A stretch of DNA of 23,455 bases, taken from JBGAWK01 sp044227665. GTDB lineage: Bacteria > Bacteroidota > Bacteroidia > Chitinophagales > JADIYW01. Both the position numbers and the translations under genes were made by a program. The notes below the pieces were generated by a model. That model worked only from the letters and a program-made list of their open reading frames with translations. It had not been told where the DNA came from and did not search any database. The stretch is from contig JBGAWK010000037.1 in the NCBI GenBank assembly GCA_044227665.1, forward strand, positions 1 through 23,455, in the 5' to 3' direction. The first letter of the stretch is position 1, and every line of letters begins with the position of its first letter. Positions 23,190 through 23,455 of the stretch are shown piece by piece.

Positions 23190-23455
23190 ATGGGAGTTTT
23201 ACAAGAATTCAAAGAATTTGCTATGAGGGGTAACCTTATAGATATGGCAGTAGGTGTCGTAATGGGTGGTGCCTTTGGAAAAGTAGTTTCTTCATTTATT
23301 GACGGTATGGTAATGCCAGCAATAGGTATGATTACAGGAGGTGTAGATTTTACACAAATGAAATTTATCTTAAAAAAAGGTGTTGATGCCTCCGCTGATG
23401 GCACAGTTGCCGCAGTTCCGGAAGTAGCGGTCAAATACGGTACTTTTGTAACAGA
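23190..23455 (+). CDS. mscL: Large-conductance mechanosensitive channel, 5' part
   Basis: The reading frame from ATG 23190 runs off the right edge after 88 codons, so the gene is incomplete only because the window ends. The translation opens with MGVLQEFKEFAMRGN and continues LIDMAVGVVMGGAFGKVVSS, the N-terminal helix and pore-lining TM1 of MscL, then FIDGMVMPAIGMITGG and FTQMKFILKKG. A periplasmic loop with DASADGTVAAVPEVAVKYG follows. The product is a pentameric inner-membrane tension valve that releases solutes during hypo-osmotic shock. TM2 and the C-terminal bundle lie outside. The opposite strand carries an open frame over 23114-23434 that is only a shadow. Confidence 0.95.
   Translation, partial: MGVLQEFKEFAMRGNLIDMAVGVVMGGAFGKVVSSFIDGMVMPAIGMITGGVDFTQMKFILKKGVDASADGTVAAVPEVAVKYGTFVT

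Noticed and set aside
23114..23434. Open frame on the minus strand at the right edge
   Set aside because: It is antisense to mscL, whose plus-strand translation is unmistakable; the minus frame is a low-complexity Thr/Pro/Ile shadow.

Overview
The window looks like chromosomal DNA from an AT-rich member of the Bacteroidota. Four things point there: a TonB-dependent receptor of the beta-barrel type typical of that phylum, several signal peptides ending in A-Q, no Shine-Dalgarno sequences, and repeated copies of the Bacteroidota -7 promoter box TAnnTTTG. I cannot name a genus. Most of the window is ordinary housekeeping and accessory metabolism on both strands. I see no rRNA, tRNA, CRISPR array, transposase or phage structural cluster.

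Layout: 1-2048 is the 3' part of a TonB-dependent receptor. 2081-5160 holds a DUF2130 coiled-coil protein, a secreted or outer-membrane beta-barrel protein and an MDR-family quinone oxidoreductase. 5257-7962 is a probable operon of aspartate kinase, an EamA/DMT exporter and a small membrane-anchored protein. 7992-10703 is an orphan 903-aa parallel beta-helix protein that resembles a phage tailspike. 10850-12385 encodes carboxynorspermidine decarboxylase and a DUF1232 membrane protein. 12653-16583 runs from a secreted cysteine-containing protein through a TauD-like dioxygenase and an ABC ATPase to a polytopic membrane protein. 16618-19816 is a branched-chain amino acid block: ilvE, a candidate structured RNA, a flavin reductase, a very short acetolactate synthase regulatory subunit (ACT domain) and ilvC, closed by a strong terminator. 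19869-23063 carries a MarR regulator, a STELLO/DUF288-type glycosyltransferase and an ABC-F ATPase, all on the minus strand. The window ends inside mscL, a gene readable from 23190.

Points that stand out: (1) the orphan tailspike-like gene; (2) a 270-nt stretch at 17546-17817 with its own full promoter and complementary ends, a good candidate for an undescribed ncRNA; (3) five genes whose start codon lies exactly 4 nt after a -7 box, which predicts leaderless mRNAs; (4) active-site substitutions in IlvE, in the acetolactate synthase regulatory subunit and in the second ATPase domain of the ABC-F protein. All functional calls come from reading motifs; no database search was possible.
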